From assembly GCA_023715865.1 (NCBI GenBank), contig JAMBOW010000007.1:62001-126000 (forward strand): a stretch of DNA of 64,000 nucleotides, read 5' to 3'. Positions within the stretch are counted from its first letter, which is position 1. Every line of letters starts with the position of its first letter. The position numbers and the translations under genes are program-made. Origin of the DNA: Neobacillus mesonae. Lineage in GTDB: Bacteria > Bacillota > Bacilli > Paenibacillales > Paenibacillaceae. The notes under the pieces were generated by a model. The model was given only the letters and a program-made list of their open reading frames with translations, ran no database searches and had not been told where the DNA came from. Of this stretch, positions 8,916-18,853 are shown piece after piece.

Positions 8916-11900
8916 TCAGATTCTCTCCTTCAACAGCGAATTTGGCTTTCGGTATCCTTCTTTGACATTCTTCAGTTCATGCTCTTCCTGATCAAAATAA
9001 GTTCCTTCCAATAGGCCGATCAGCGTGCCGGTGACGAGCACTTCGATTTCATTCTCTCCATCCTTGAGAATAGAGGTGCTTCCTGTCCACTGATAGGGTG
9101 ACCAAGCCCGGATTCCAAGCGAATGACCGTTAACGCGAAGCTCTACGACGTCTTGAATTCGGAAATGATCAAAGGTCAGTTCAAATTTCTCCGTGCTCTG
9201 AATGGCAGGGGCAGAATAAAAAAATGTACGATGATAGCTCATTGTACCGGCATAGTGAGGATAACCCTCTATCGGCTCCGGCTGGAGGATATCCGTCTGC
9301 CCAGGCATTTCTTTGAGCAGAGGATACTCTCCCCTATAAAAAACACCAAAGCTGCCTGAGAGCATTAAAGGATCTACAAGTCCGTCATCATCCTTTTCAA
9401 TCCGAACCTCAACCACAATTTTGTTGTTCCCCTCATAGAGATCTGTCCCAATATCTGCTGCAATATTGTTATAGTCTGTAATGTTAACTGGCGAAAAACG
9501 TTCCGGCGCGAGCCGCCGTCCATTCACATCAATGGTGTAGTCTCCAGATATGGCGTGCCGGTCAAAAAAGAGCAGACAGTGTTCTAATCGGGTCTGACAA
9601 TCAAACTCAGCAACATACCGGGCATACAATGGATAGGCAAGCCCTGCTTTTTTGGGAGTGCCAAATACCTGATTAAATCTCAAAGGAAGACCTTCAGCTC
9701 CCCGCTCTGCCACCTGTTCAATAAAGGTTTTTGCACTTACTTCGAGATTACGAACATGTACCTTTCCATCTGTATCCATGACGGTTAAAGAGAATTCACC
9801 AAGTCTAAGCTTATTCTCCTGAACTGCTCTCAGCTCCCAGGTTCCTGACAGAGGAATTAGCACGTCCTGACAGCATCGGTTAGATCCGTTCCCCACCTCT
9901 TTCTGCGGAAGCATAACAGGCGTGTACTCTATTAAATAGGCCTGCGCTTCATAAGGGGCAAGCTCAATGTTTCGCTTATACCCCAATAGATGGCCCGAAG
10001 CAGAATCGAATGATTCCAGTGCCAGATCCGTATTCTCAGCTCCGGTCTCCAAAGAAAGCTGCTTCAATGAAACACCCATCTGTTCGGAAGATAACCCTTC
10101 TTTCCCCATTCTCGTCATCAATTCATTCGTAAAAATTTGAAGCTTGGAGCACACCGTCCCTCCTTCCTGGTTAGTTACAAATAACAAAGCCTGGTGTTCT
10201 GAGATCCAGCGAAGCTGCTGAAGCAGGCACAACGGATCATCCTCAATCTCTAGAGCAATGGCTTCAGGAATCCATTTGTCCAAAAGCGGCAGCACGGAAG
10301 CCGTGAAGGTCTTCTCTATGCCATCCTTGGCAGGGAGGAAGCGGGCGTTCGGTTTATCAAATAGAGCAGCAATCTGTTCTTTTGCAGGACTTGACGTTTG
10401 GATCATTTCATCCGGCAGCCTGCCGATCGAGATCACTTTGCCGCCCCCTTCTACAAAGGAGCTGATCTGATTCCATGGTTCAGCCTCCAGATTACATAGC
10501 GGCGGCAGGATCAGTACATCATAACAAGCTCCGCCAATACGAATCTTTCCGTCCTCTACTACTCCTTCCGCCAGAAGCTCAGGATCCAGGTGGTCATAAT
10601 CCCGGCGATATTTAAGAAGCAGCATGGACAGCGTAAGCCAGTCCTGTTTAATCCTTTCAAGCTCTTGCTTCTCCTCCTCATTCTCACCTGCATAGCTGAA
10701 TCCATGGAGAGGATTACCCATCAAGGTCCAAAAGGAGGTTGTCGGATCAAGCAAGGCAATACGTATATCCGCATGTCCTTCCGTCATCAGATAGCTGATG
10801 CGTCCAACGTAATCGCCCAGCTCACGGAAGTATGGCCAGTACGGATTTTGTACAAATTGCGAAGGAGGAGCATCATGCTTTGCCAGACCGCCGATCGTAT
10901 AGAAAAACGCATGGAAGTTATAAAAATTCGTCCCCAGCGCCGCCATTCGGTCAATCATCCATTTGGCATCCTGCAGCGTCATGGACCAGCCCACACTGTG
11001 AAAGCATTCGATCATATTCCGCTTCCTGCCCAGCTGCCGGGCAAGCGAGCTGACCATCTTGGGATTGTCCCGCATCTTGGTTCCATATCTTTCAAGGATG
11101 TAGTGAAGCGAACGTCCAATCTTCTCATGAGCAGAATCTCCTCCGGGAAGATGGCTGTACAGCTGAGTCGTCATTCGTACGGAGGGAACCTCTGCCGCAT
11201 ACTCTATTCCTGTCCGCTCACAGAAATCATGAGCTTGCTTATGTACCGATTGTCTTAGAAGCAGATGTACGGATTGAAAGAAATCATAGCGGACCCGGGC
11301 AGCATCTCTTGCGTCCTTCCGTATCAGTGCAGGTAAATGCTCCAGCAAGTCATATCCGTTATTTGCTTTAAAAAAAGCCGGAAGCTGCGGCGACCAAGGA
11401 ATGCTGCCGAGCGGAGCAATTTCATCGGTAAACACTCCCTTGATGACGCTTCCAAATTCTTCGCCTAATTCCTCCTCATAGCGCTCGTGCGTCAGCTCAA
11501 TAAATCGCTTCATCGCTTTTTCATTCATGGGATCTACAAAATTGCCGTAGTACTTGAAATCATTAATCTCTTGTTCCATGAAAATGAGAATCTCCCATTC
11601 ACCAGTAGGCGGCTCCCAATCCAGCTGAAAAGCAGTTTCATATGTAAAAAACCGTTTGCGGTTATAAGATGTAAGCCCGCTCTCCTGGTACACCTGATCC
11701 AACTGAATATTCCCAATAGCTTTGCGGAGATCTATTGTTTCATCCCATTGCCGTTTGCCCCGTTCATCCAGACGGATAGCCTTTGCGTATAAAATAATGG
11801 CCCATGGCAGTGTCCAGGACACTTTGTTCCCATGAGACACCTGCCTGGAATAATGCTCTAATGTCCGCTGCTTCGCCTCAGGCATTTCAAGAGTAACTTC

Positions 11901-12188
11901 TCCTCCCGCCATTCCGCTGGGATAAGGGTATTCGTCATATAACCACACGTGAAGTCCGTATTTCTTGGCTTCGCTCACCGCGTACTTTACCTTCTCAAAC
12001 CAAGCCTGAGACAAATAAGGAATGGTAAGCCCCTGTCTTGCACAAATAAAAAAACCGCCAACCCCTTGCTTCGCCATTTCGGAAATCTGGAAGGAAATCT
12101 GCTCTTCAGCCATTTCGCCATTCCAAAACCAAAAGGGATGCACTCTAAATTCATTGTCCGGATTATTGAACGTTTCCGCCGCCCACAT
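8916..12188 (-). CDS. GH106-like glycoside hydrolase (putative alpha-L-rhamnosidase)
   Basis: A large cytoplasmic-looking protein of 1090 residues without signal peptide. The opening FRVHPFWFWNGEM (residues 14-26), GGFFICARQGL and HVWLYDEYPYPSG are characteristic of the GH106-type alpha-L-rhamnosidase group and its relatives. The TIM barrel occupies roughly residues 1-450, followed by a glutamine-amidotransferase-like segment (500-640) and C-terminal galactose-binding-like beta domains (from about 780). Together with a GH105-like enzyme it would split rhamnose from uronate in rhamnogalacturonan fragments. The ATG has a GAGGAGG site. Family assignment is firm at superfamily level; rhamnose specificity is inferred. 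Confidence 0.82.
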   Translation of the reverse strand: MWAAETFNNPDNEFRVHPFWFWNGEMAEEQISFQISEMAKQGVGGFFICARQGLTIPYLSQAWFEKVKYAVSEAKKYGLHVWLYDEYPYPSGMAGGEVTLEMPEAKQRTLEHYSRQVSHGNKVSWTLPWAIILYAKAIRLDERGKRQWDETIDLRKAIGNIQLDQVYQESGLTSYNRKRFFTYETAFQLDWEPPTGEWEILIFMEQEINDFKYYGNFVDPMNEKAMKRFIELTHERYEEELGEEFGSVIKGVFTDEIAPLGSIPWSPQLPAFFKANNGYDLLEHLPALIRKDARDAARVRYDFFQSVHLLLRQSVHKQAHDFCERTGIEYAAEVPSVRMTTQLYSHLPGGDSAHEKIGRSLHYILERYGTKMRDNPKMVSSLARQLGRKRNMIECFHSVGWSMTLQDAKWMIDRMAALGTNFYNFHAFFYTIGGLAKHDAPPSQFVQNPYWPYFRELGDYVGRISYLMTEGHADIRIALLDPTTSFWTLMGNPLHGFSYAGENEEEKQELERIKQDWLTLSMLLLKYRRDYDHLDPELLAEGVVEDGKIRIGGACYDVLILPPLCNLEAEPWNQISSFVEGGGKVISIGRLPDEMIQTSSPAKEQIAALFDKPNARFLPAKDGIEKTFTASVLPLLDKWIPEAIALEIEDDPLCLLQQLRWISEHQALLFVTNQEGGTVCSKLQIFTNELMTRMGKEGLSSEQMGVSLKQLSLETGAENTDLALESFDSASGHLLGYKRNIELAPYEAQAYLIEYTPVMLPQKEVGNGSNRCCQDVLIPLSGTWELRAVQENKLRLGEFSLTVMDTDGKVHVRNLEVSAKTFIEQVAERGAEGLPLRFNQVFGTPKKAGLAYPLYARYVAEFDCQTRLEHCLLFFDRHAISGDYTIDVNGRRLAPERFSPVNITDYNNIAADIGTDLYEGNNKIVVEVRIEKDDDGLVDPLMLSGSFGVFYRGEYPLLKEMPGQTDILQPEPIEGYPHYAGTMSYHRTFFYSAPAIQSTEKFELTFDHFRIQDVVELRVNGHSLGIRAWSPYQWTGSTSILKDGENEIEVLVTGTLIGLLEGTYFDQEEHELKNVKEGYRKPNSLLKERI

Positions 12189-12253
12189 GAAACAACCTCC
12201 TCGAATAAGGATCTAATAGGTTCATATCGGTTCATTTTCGTTCTTTTTATAAA

Positions 12254-12259
12254 ATTATA
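12254..12259 (-). promoter_or_regulatory. candidate -10 box upstream of the hydrolase genes
   Basis: A perfect minus-strand TATAAT, preceded by TG, lies 66 bases before the GH106-like start, with no good -35 box at 17 bases. That is the pattern of activator-dependent promoters and fits control by the cluster's AraC protein. The neighbouring hairpin at 12322-12349 gives independent support for a transcript boundary. Confidence 0.35.
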
Positions 12260-12321
12260 CAGAAGTTCTCGAAAATAGAAAGATATAAATTGTTTATTTA
12301 CATCTATACTTTACGTTGAAT

Positions 12322-12349
12322 AGGAGAGGGGAAACCTTCCCGCTCTCCT
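12322..12349 (-). terminator. intra-cluster hairpin between transporter and hydrolase genes
   Basis: GGAGAG-GGGAA and TTCCC-CTCTCC arms pair across this segment just downstream of the binding-protein gene. The minus-strand T-tract is weak (TATTC), so partial termination is likely, giving more transporter than hydrolase message. Confidence 0.5.
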
Positions 12350-12382
12350 CATTTTATTGATGGTGTTAGAAACGAAGAGCTC

Positions 12383-13924
12383 TTACTTTTTGACCTCAGC
12401 GTACAGCTTATTTACTTCCTCGATATATTCCGTACCTCCGTTTTTCTCCCATAGATCAAAGGCATCCTGCAAGCCTTGCTCATCAATCTGTCCAACGATA
12501 AACTTGGTACGTGCATCATTGATGATATTATCCAGCTGCGGCCCTTTCTGTGCGTACACATCGGAAATCAGTGGTTCACCCGGGTTAGGAATGACAATTT
12601 CCGCATTTGCTTTTTGGATCTCCGCTACTTTCTGACGAACTGGCGTCTGCTCAACACCGAGGCCGCGTGTTTCTGGGATGAACATCAGAATCTGGTTCGT
12701 ACCGTTCAAATCGCGCAAGACCTGCTTATCTGACGTCGGTACGATGTAATCCTCTTTCTTCTCATAATGCGTACCTTCAATGCCTGAGCTCATGAGCATT
12801 TGCAATTCCTCGTCGTTCAGCCGGTCGAGGAAGGTAAGAACCTCCTTCAGCTCCTCCTCTGTCTTAATAGAGCTCTTCGATATTGCAATCATTCCGGAAT
12901 AACCGGAGGTCGGCAGATCTCTGTGGCCTTCCGGTCCAGTCATGGCTGGGAGGACATCAATTGCGCCTGCTAAATTCGGATCCTTCTCCAGCATCTTCTC
13001 ATCAATCCGCTGTGCGTTATCAGCTACGTCAACCATAACTCCGCCTTTTCCATTAACCATAAGGTCTGGCATCTTCGTCGCATCCATTACGGCAAAATCC
13101 TTGTTGACGAGCCCTTCCTCGTACATCTTGCGGAAGAATTTGAGCGCTTCCAAATACTCTGGTGTTTTGTGAGCAGGAACAAGCTGTCCGTTCCCATCCT
13201 CACCCCAACGGTTTGGTGCGCCGAACCATACGGACATGATATCCCAAGGACCGTTGAATTTACTTGCAATAAGACCGTAGGTATCCTTTTTACCGTTGCC
13301 ATCCGGGTCATTTTCTGTGAAGGCCTTCATTACGTTATAAAACTCATCGATCGTCGTCGGCTCGCTTAGACCCAGGTTATCCAGCCAGTCCTTGCGAATG
13401 GTTACTCCATTTCGTCCCAGCACACGTGCACGATAAATTCCGTAAGTCTTACCGTCTATGGAGGCATTGTTCAGAATTATTTCGTTAGCCTGGGCCAGGT
13501 TCGGGTAATCCTTCAAATAAGGATCGAGCTCCCAGAAAGCACCGTTACGCGCGGCGTTGATGAAGCTAGGCGATTTACCGAGGACAACCATCACATCAGG
13601 CAGTTTCCCGGAAGCCAGCGTAATGTTGAACTTATCATCATATGAGCTGCTTGGCACCCACTGAAATTCGAGTTCTGTATCCGTCAGCTCTTCCAGCTTC
13701 TGAATAACAGGGTTATCCGGAGCCGGGGTTTCTGCTTCAAAGTTAGGAACCATAACGCTTAGCTGCAGCTTTTCTGCTGTCTCTCCTCCTGCTGCTCCAT
13801 TCGTATCAGCCTGCTCTCCGCCTCCATCCGGTGAAGATGAACATGCGGCAAGCATCGCGGCAACGAGAAAGGAAGTGCTTAGAACTTTAATGGAATGCTT
13901 TACTGACTTCTTCGTGTTTTTCAT
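12383..13924 (-). CDS. ABC transporter sugar-binding lipoprotein (LplA/YtcQ-like)
   Basis: A 513-residue extracellular solute-binding lipoprotein. The signal peptide ends in lipobox LAAC (Cys28), followed by a Ser/Gly/Asp-rich linker and a large family-1-type binding fold. The start was set at 13924 because GGGGGT lies 8 bases upstream; the in-frame ATG at 13939 has no such site. It is the substrate receptor for the two permeases encoded just upstream. No ATPase gene is present, as in Bacillus lpl/yte systems that share the MsmX ATPase. Size and context point to oligosaccharides. Confidence 0.92.
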   Translation of the reverse strand: MKNTKKSVKHSIKVLSTSFLVAAMLAACSSSPDGGGEQADTNGAAGGETAEKLQLSVMVPNFEAETPAPDNPVIQKLEELTDTELEFQWVPSSSYDDKFNITLASGKLPDVMVVLGKSPSFINAARNGAFWELDPYLKDYPNLAQANEIILNNASIDGKTYGIYRARVLGRNGVTIRKDWLDNLGLSEPTTIDEFYNVMKAFTENDPDGNGKKDTYGLIASKFNGPWDIMSVWFGAPNRWGEDGNGQLVPAHKTPEYLEALKFFRKMYEEGLVNKDFAVMDATKMPDLMVNGKGGVMVDVADNAQRIDEKMLEKDPNLAGAIDVLPAMTGPEGHRDLPTSGYSGMIAISKSSIKTEEELKEVLTFLDRLNDEELQMLMSSGIEGTHYEKKEDYIVPTSDKQVLRDLNGTNQILMFIPETRGLGVEQTPVRQKVAEIQKANAEIVIPNPGEPLISDVYAQKGPQLDNIINDARTKFIVGQIDEQGLQDAFDLWEKNGGTEYIEEVNKLYAEVKK

Positions 13925-13963
13925 AGACAGTACCCCCATATCAAAGTTTTTTGGATTAAGCTT

Positions 13964-14848
13964 CTAGCCTTTAATTGATCCCAGCAGCATGCCTTTGGCA
14001 AAATGCTTCTGAAGGAACGGGTAAACCAGCAGGATTGGGATTGTGCCCACAACGATAACGGCCATTTTGATCGATTGCTCCGGAGGCTGGACGAAGTTCG
14101 GATCCATATTGGCCATGTCTCCTGCCGTCCCCTGCGAGAGTAATACAATCTGCCTAAGCATGACCTGAAGCGGCCACATCGTGCTGTCAGACAAGTAAAG
14201 GAGTGCAGAGAAAAAGTTGTTCCAGTGTCCTACTGCGTAAAATAAGGCAAAGGTTGCTATGACCGGCTTGGAAAGCGGAAGCACGATGCGCCAGAATACG
14301 CCGAGATCCGTACATCCGTCTATTCGTGCCGCTTCCTCTAAGCCTGCCGGCAGCTCCTGGAAGAAATTTTTGACAACGATTAGATTAAAGGCTCCGATCG
14401 CACCCGGAAGTATCAAGGACCAGTACGTATCTAGCAGACCCAATTCACGGATGACCAGATAGGTCGGAATCATGCCTCCCCCGAATAGCATCGAGAAGAT
14501 GACAAGGTTCATGATGACATTCCGCCCCCAAAAATCCTTGCGTGCCAAGGGATAGGCCATCGTAAGCGTGAACAGCAGGTTCACAAGCGTACCGACAACG
14601 GTGATGTACATCGAATTGCCGATACTTCGGAAGATGGTGGATGATGAAAAAATGTACTGGTAAGCGCTGAATGAGATATCATGCGGTATAAGGAAGAAGC
14701 GCCTTGCCGTAATTTCAGCCTCCGTTGCAAACGAGTTTCCGATGATATAAAGGAATGGTAATACCGTAACGATACCGAAAATGCCTAGAATGAGATAATT
14801 GAACACGTCAAAGACTCGTCCGCCCGGCGTGTTAAACCTTTTGTCCAT
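13964..14848 (-). CDS. carbohydrate ABC permease, LplC/YtcP type
   Basis: A 294-residue inner-membrane permease with six predicted membrane segments. The cytoplasmic EAA loop GLEEAARIDGCTDLGVFWRI (near residues 185-204) docks the ATPase. It is the second permease subunit, paired with the LplB-like protein encoded just upstream. It has an AAAGGAGG ribosome site 9 bases before the ATG. Confidence 0.93.
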   Translation of the reverse strand: MDKRFNTPGGRVFDVFNYLILGIFGIVTVLPFLYIIGNSFATEAEITARRFFLIPHDISFSAYQYIFSSSTIFRSIGNSMYITVVGTLVNLLFTLTMAYPLARKDFWGRNVIMNLVIFSMLFGGGMIPTYLVIRELGLLDTYWSLILPGAIGAFNLIVVKNFFQELPAGLEEAARIDGCTDLGVFWRIVLPLSKPVIATFALFYAVGHWNNFFSALLYLSDSTMWPLQVMLRQIVLLSQGTAGDMANMDPNFVQPPEQSIKMAVIVVGTIPILLVYPFLQKHFAKGMLLGSIKG

Positions 14849-14894
14849 CTACTGTACCTCCTTTGCAAGAGTCTTGTTTTTTGAAATTTATCGT

Positions 14895-15881
14895 TTAGTA
14901 GATGCCTGAATGGCCGAATTTCTTGGCGATTTTGTTCGCTCCAAGAATAAGAATGATGCCGACGACCGACTTGAATAATCCGACCGCTGTACTATAGCTG
15001 AACGCTCCTTGAGTAATCCCGACTTGGTACACGTAGGTATCGAATACATCAGCCACATCGCGGTTAAGCGAGTTGGTCATGAGGAAGATTTGTTCAAACC
15101 CTGTGTCGAGAAAGTTGCCCAGACGAAGAATGAGCAGGATAATAACGACGTTCCGGATGGCAGGCAGAGTAATATGCCATATTCTTCGAAACCGTCCCGC
15201 TCCATCCACAATAGCTGCTTCATATTGTTCTGTATCTACGCCTGCGAGCGCTGCCAGAAAAATGATCGTACCCCATCCGACTTCCTTCCACAGCATCTGG
15301 ATGATAATCAGAGGTCTGAATGAATCCGGATCGGATAAAACATCTATCGGGGTGCCGGTGATCCAGGCGATAAGCTCATAAAGAATACCTCCATCCGGCG
15401 TAAGAAAGACATACGTAATACTCGCAATAATAACCATGGATACGAAGTGAGGGACATAGACTAAGGTTTGGACCGTTCGTTTGAACCAAGACTTCGTAAT
15501 TTCGTTAAGAAGCAAGGCAACGAGAATGGGAGCCGGGAAGAAAAACACGAGATCGTATATCGCCAAAATCAATGTATTACGTAGCAGCCTGAAGAAATCT
15601 GGATTCTGGAAAAAAGACGTAAAGTGGTCGAAGCCGACCCATTGACTTTCCCGAATGCCGAGAAAAGGCTGATAATCCTGAAAGGCAATGACAATGCCCC
15701 ACATCGGCGCGTATTTAAATACGAGAAAATACAGCAATCCGGGAGTGACCAATAGATAAAGCCATTTGTTTCGCTTCATCTGGGACCACCATCGTTTTCT
15801 CGCATCCCGTCTTATGTCTTCCTTGGTAGGGAGCTGTGTGCCGTAGCCGACGATCCCCGGGGTCTGCGAATCATTTTTCAT
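14895..15881 (-). CDS. carbohydrate ABC permease, LplB/YteP type
   Basis: The protein has 328 residues. A polar N-terminus of about 40 residues precedes six membrane segments, and the EAA loop EQYEAAIVDGAGRFRRIWHI lies near residues 215-235. It is the first gene of the transporter operon, with AAAGGAG 6 bases before ATG and a cre site 31 bases upstream of the start. It forms a heterodimeric channel with the following LplC-like subunit. Confidence 0.93.
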   Translation of the reverse strand: MKNDSQTPGIVGYGTQLPTKEDIRRDARKRWWSQMKRNKWLYLLVTPGLLYFLVFKYAPMWGIVIAFQDYQPFLGIRESQWVGFDHFTSFFQNPDFFRLLRNTLILAIYDLVFFFPAPILVALLLNEITKSWFKRTVQTLVYVPHFVSMVIIASITYVFLTPDGGILYELIAWITGTPIDVLSDPDSFRPLIIIQMLWKEVGWGTIIFLAALAGVDTEQYEAAIVDGAGRFRRIWHITLPAIRNVVIILLILRLGNFLDTGFEQIFLMTNSLNRDVADVFDTYVYQVGITQGAFSYSTAVGLFKSVVGIILILGANKIAKKFGHSGIY

Positions 15882-16124
15882 AGACGTCTCCTTTCAACTT
15901 TTTCGTTCCATTTGTAAGCGTTGTCAAAATGTATGATCCTTACTTTAGCCAACTGTCCCCGTTTCCGCCAACATTCATTTTTTGTGCAAAGCCCGAAACC
16001 CTTTAGAAATTAGGGAATATCCGCTTTTTCAACTCCTATAAATCCTGCTGCATATAAGTCATTGAACTTTTTTGCTTCACTTACTTTTTTTGTAAAAAAA
16101 ACATTCCGTGCTTGTCTTACGAAT
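15882..16124 (-). promoter_or_regulatory. regulatory region of the sugar-transporter operon
   Basis: This gene-free stretch between the AraC terminator and the first permease is AT-rich and must hold the operon promoter. Apart from the cre site I could not identify a convincing sigma-A pair, which is consistent with an activator-dependent promoter. Confidence 0.4.
15912..15927. promoter_or_regulatory. cre site (CcpA catabolite-repression operator)
   Basis: TTGTAAGCGTTGTCAA matches the cre consensus WTGNAANCGNWNNCW at every fixed position. It lies 31-46 bases upstream of the first permease start, where CcpA binding would block transcription when preferred sugars are present. Confidence 0.75.
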
Positions 16125-16172
16125 AAAAAACTCTACTTATCCGCTGAGATATAACCAAAGGGATAAGTAGAG
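16125..16172 (-). terminator. terminator of the AraC sensor gene
   Basis: A perfect 12-base-pair stem, CTCTACTTATCC (16131-16142) with GGATAAGTAGAG (16161-16172), is followed on the minus strand by TTTTTTATT. It separates the regulator gene from the transporter operon. Confidence 0.85.
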
Positions 16173-16195
16173 ACTGCAATTTCTCCTGCTTACTG

Positions 16196-18607
16196 CTATT
16201 GATGCCACTGCTCGCGATATTGGCCGGGAGTCATTCCTTCCTGCTTCTTAAAAATTCGGTTAAAGTAACTGTGCTGATATCCAACCCGGTCTGCGATATC
16301 ATTCATTTTTAAATCCGTTTCTCTGAGCAGCTCCTTCGCTGCCTCGATTCGTTTATACGTCACGTAATCAATAAAATTGATTCCGGCTACCTGCTTAAAT
16401 GCCTTGCTGAGCGCATAAGGAGTCATTCCTTCAAGATCGGCACAGCTTTCCAGGGAAATATCGGTCATATACTGCTCATCAATGCGCTGAATGGTCCGGT
16501 CAACGATCGGCTTAAGACCCGCATGGGACCTCTCTTCCATATACCTAATGTAAGGGAGGAACACCTCTTTTCTCATCCATTTCTCAATCGGACAGCGCTC
16601 CTTCAAAGAAGCGATTTCTTCATATAAATTGCGCCCGTTAAACAATTGATGGGAAGGGACCCCAGATTGAAGCATCATATGCAAAAGGCTGGCTAACAGC
16701 TGAAGCATCGTTTGCTGCAATTGATACTCCGTCGTATTTTGCTTGACGGCCTCCTCCATAAATTGAGCCAATAAACGCTCAGCCTCTTCCGCCTTTCCTG
16801 TTCGCACCGCTTGGACTATGTCTCGTTCCAGTAAGAATGGGTAGCTGGCCTCCTCTATTTTGCGGAAAAGCATCTCATGATCCAGATCCAAAAGCTGATT
16901 CAGCTCCTCTATGCTTCTAAACGCCTCGGCTTGCTCCAGTTCTAAAAAAAGTGCTGGAAGCTCGGACACCGATTCAGTGAGTCTGCCGACCAGTATCGTA
17001 ACATTCATCTTCATAATCCGATTAATGACAAGCATCAGCTCATCACCCCAATCAAGTGCAGACGATTTTAATGATTCACCGTTCGTGCCTGTAATTAGCA
17101 CAGCTGCCGATAAATCATGGAAGTTCAGCACCATTGCCTCGTCAAAACGCTGAGCTGCAAACTCTTCAATAATATTGACAGCGGCAAAAGTGACAAGTCC
17201 CGTATCCTGTTCTGAGAATCTGCCGGTTAAATTGGAATACCCCGTCAGCTGCAGCTTCATAAGCAGGAATTGGCGATCTTCCACTTTAAAGCCGAGCTCA
17301 GACATCTGTTCCTTGAGATCAGATTCCGAATGCGAGGATAAATGCCCTTGCACCAGCTGCATAAGAAAGCTCCCCCGCAGCATGGGAAGCTGGTCATCCA
17401 GCTTTCGTCTAGCCCTGCTTCTTTCCGTAAGCAAATCATTCCAATAGGCTTCAAGCAGCTCAAACTCATCATGATGCAGCAAAGGTCCCTGAAGAGCACC
17501 TTTTTCGCTATCATTTGTCCCCAGAACGCCAAGGAGCCGCTCAATAGGTGAATAAATACGGCGAGAAGCTAACCAGGATAAAATCACAGCAAGTACGAAA
17601 CCTGCTGTACTGATGATAACAATGACTTTAGATACAGATAGCAAAGGCTCGGTAATGTCGGTTATTGGGGCAGCTGATACATAAATCCAGTCAGAATCAA
17701 TGCGATTCAGCTTTCCATAGGAAACAGAGTAGGTTGTATTTTCGAATGTGTATAAAAAGGAGCCCTTATCCTGCTGCAAATCAACTTGTTGTCTTATCTG
17801 CTCATTCAGCTCACCAGAAGGTGTTCCCTCATGATCTCCTCCAGCTATCAGAACCTCTCCGCTACCATCCATCAGGAAAGTGGAGCCTTGATCATAGGGA
17901 GTAAGCGTTTTCAGTAAATTCCTGACTTTTTCATTGTCCAAGGTTACGATAAGGGCCCCGAACGGCGCGGTGCTGCTTCCGGGAATTTTATGTACCAGAA
18001 CGAGCGCTTCACTCGGGTCAGTATGCAGAAGTTGCTCCGCAGTAGTACTGCCTTCTTCAAGCAGCTTACCCGGCAGCCTGTCGGTCCAGTAAACCTGACC
18101 TCCGTCAGTTAAGTATTGGTTATAGGAGTTTATGAGCTGCTCATCTGCCAGCTCTCCGTATGAACGGTTAAACAAAATCGGCTGAGGTTCGTTTAAATAA
18201 AGCTGAACCTGCTGTATGAGCGGATGTGATCCCTGCAACACATACAAGGTTGTGACAATATCCTCCGTTTGATCAAAATGATAGACGTAATCCATATCCT
18301 TCAACTCTTCACCAAAGCGGGGCTCAAACGCCCAGTGCGATAATCCAAGCTCCATATATGCGAATTGATCAGCAATATTTTCAGCACGGTTGTTGATCTG
18401 ATTCTGATGCAGGCGGCTGAATTCCTCCTCCATCTGGGAGACAACCAGCCAGTAAATCACGATTCCGACAATGATTCCGGGGATGCTCGCTATGAGCAAA
18501 AGGGTAATGAGGTTCTTGCGATAATACCGACCTTTGGAAACACGCTGCTTTTTGCTAGGTAGTGATTCGTAATCTTTCTCTCTCGATAAGACTTGCTGCG
18601 GATTCAT
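16196..18607 (-). CDS. membrane-bound AraC-family regulator with extracellular sensor (YtdP/YesS-like)
   Basis: A transcription factor of 803 residues. A basic N-terminus and membrane segment (about 31-55) precede an extracellular Cache-like sensor (about 60-325). A second membrane segment (about 327-347) leads to a HAMP-like stretch (RRIYSPIERLLGVL), a long cytoplasmic linker and two C-terminal AraC helix-turn-helix motifs (about 705-800). It lies directly upstream of the transporter genes and is the likely activator responding to extracellular oligosaccharide. A GGTGAG ribosome site precedes the ATG, and the gene has its own terminator. Confidence 0.9.
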   Translation of the reverse strand: MNPQQVLSREKDYESLPSKKQRVSKGRYYRKNLITLLLIASIPGIIVGIVIYWLVVSQMEEEFSRLHQNQINNRAENIADQFAYMELGLSHWAFEPRFGEELKDMDYVYHFDQTEDIVTTLYVLQGSHPLIQQVQLYLNEPQPILFNRSYGELADEQLINSYNQYLTDGGQVYWTDRLPGKLLEEGSTTAEQLLHTDPSEALVLVHKIPGSSTAPFGALIVTLDNEKVRNLLKTLTPYDQGSTFLMDGSGEVLIAGGDHEGTPSGELNEQIRQQVDLQQDKGSFLYTFENTTYSVSYGKLNRIDSDWIYVSAAPITDITEPLLSVSKVIVIISTAGFVLAVILSWLASRRIYSPIERLLGVLGTNDSEKGALQGPLLHHDEFELLEAYWNDLLTERSRARRKLDDQLPMLRGSFLMQLVQGHLSSHSESDLKEQMSELGFKVEDRQFLLMKLQLTGYSNLTGRFSEQDTGLVTFAAVNIIEEFAAQRFDEAMVLNFHDLSAAVLITGTNGESLKSSALDWGDELMLVINRIMKMNVTILVGRLTESVSELPALFLELEQAEAFRSIEELNQLLDLDHEMLFRKIEEASYPFLLERDIVQAVRTGKAEEAERLLAQFMEEAVKQNTTEYQLQQTMLQLLASLLHMMLQSGVPSHQLFNGRNLYEEIASLKERCPIEKWMRKEVFLPYIRYMEERSHAGLKPIVDRTIQRIDEQYMTDISLESCADLEGMTPYALSKAFKQVAGINFIDYVTYKRIEAAKELLRETDLKMNDIADRVGYQHSYFNRIFKKQEGMTPGQYREQWHQ

Positions 18608-18853
18608 GCTTCGCTCACCTGCCCATTTTCTTATGAGGTTTTTTATATCAATTTAAGAATTTATAAAATATAGATAAGGATATGATTGCTTTCGCTGTCC
18701 TCCATCAATTTCCTGCTAATCCTTCGCAAATTCAATGCCAAATGCAGTGGAAATACAGGGATTATTTCGTATTCTGACGAAAAGAGTGTAAAATAATATA
18801 GCAAAGCAATGCTATTGCTGTCGTTATCATCGATAAAGGAGGAAAAATTCACT

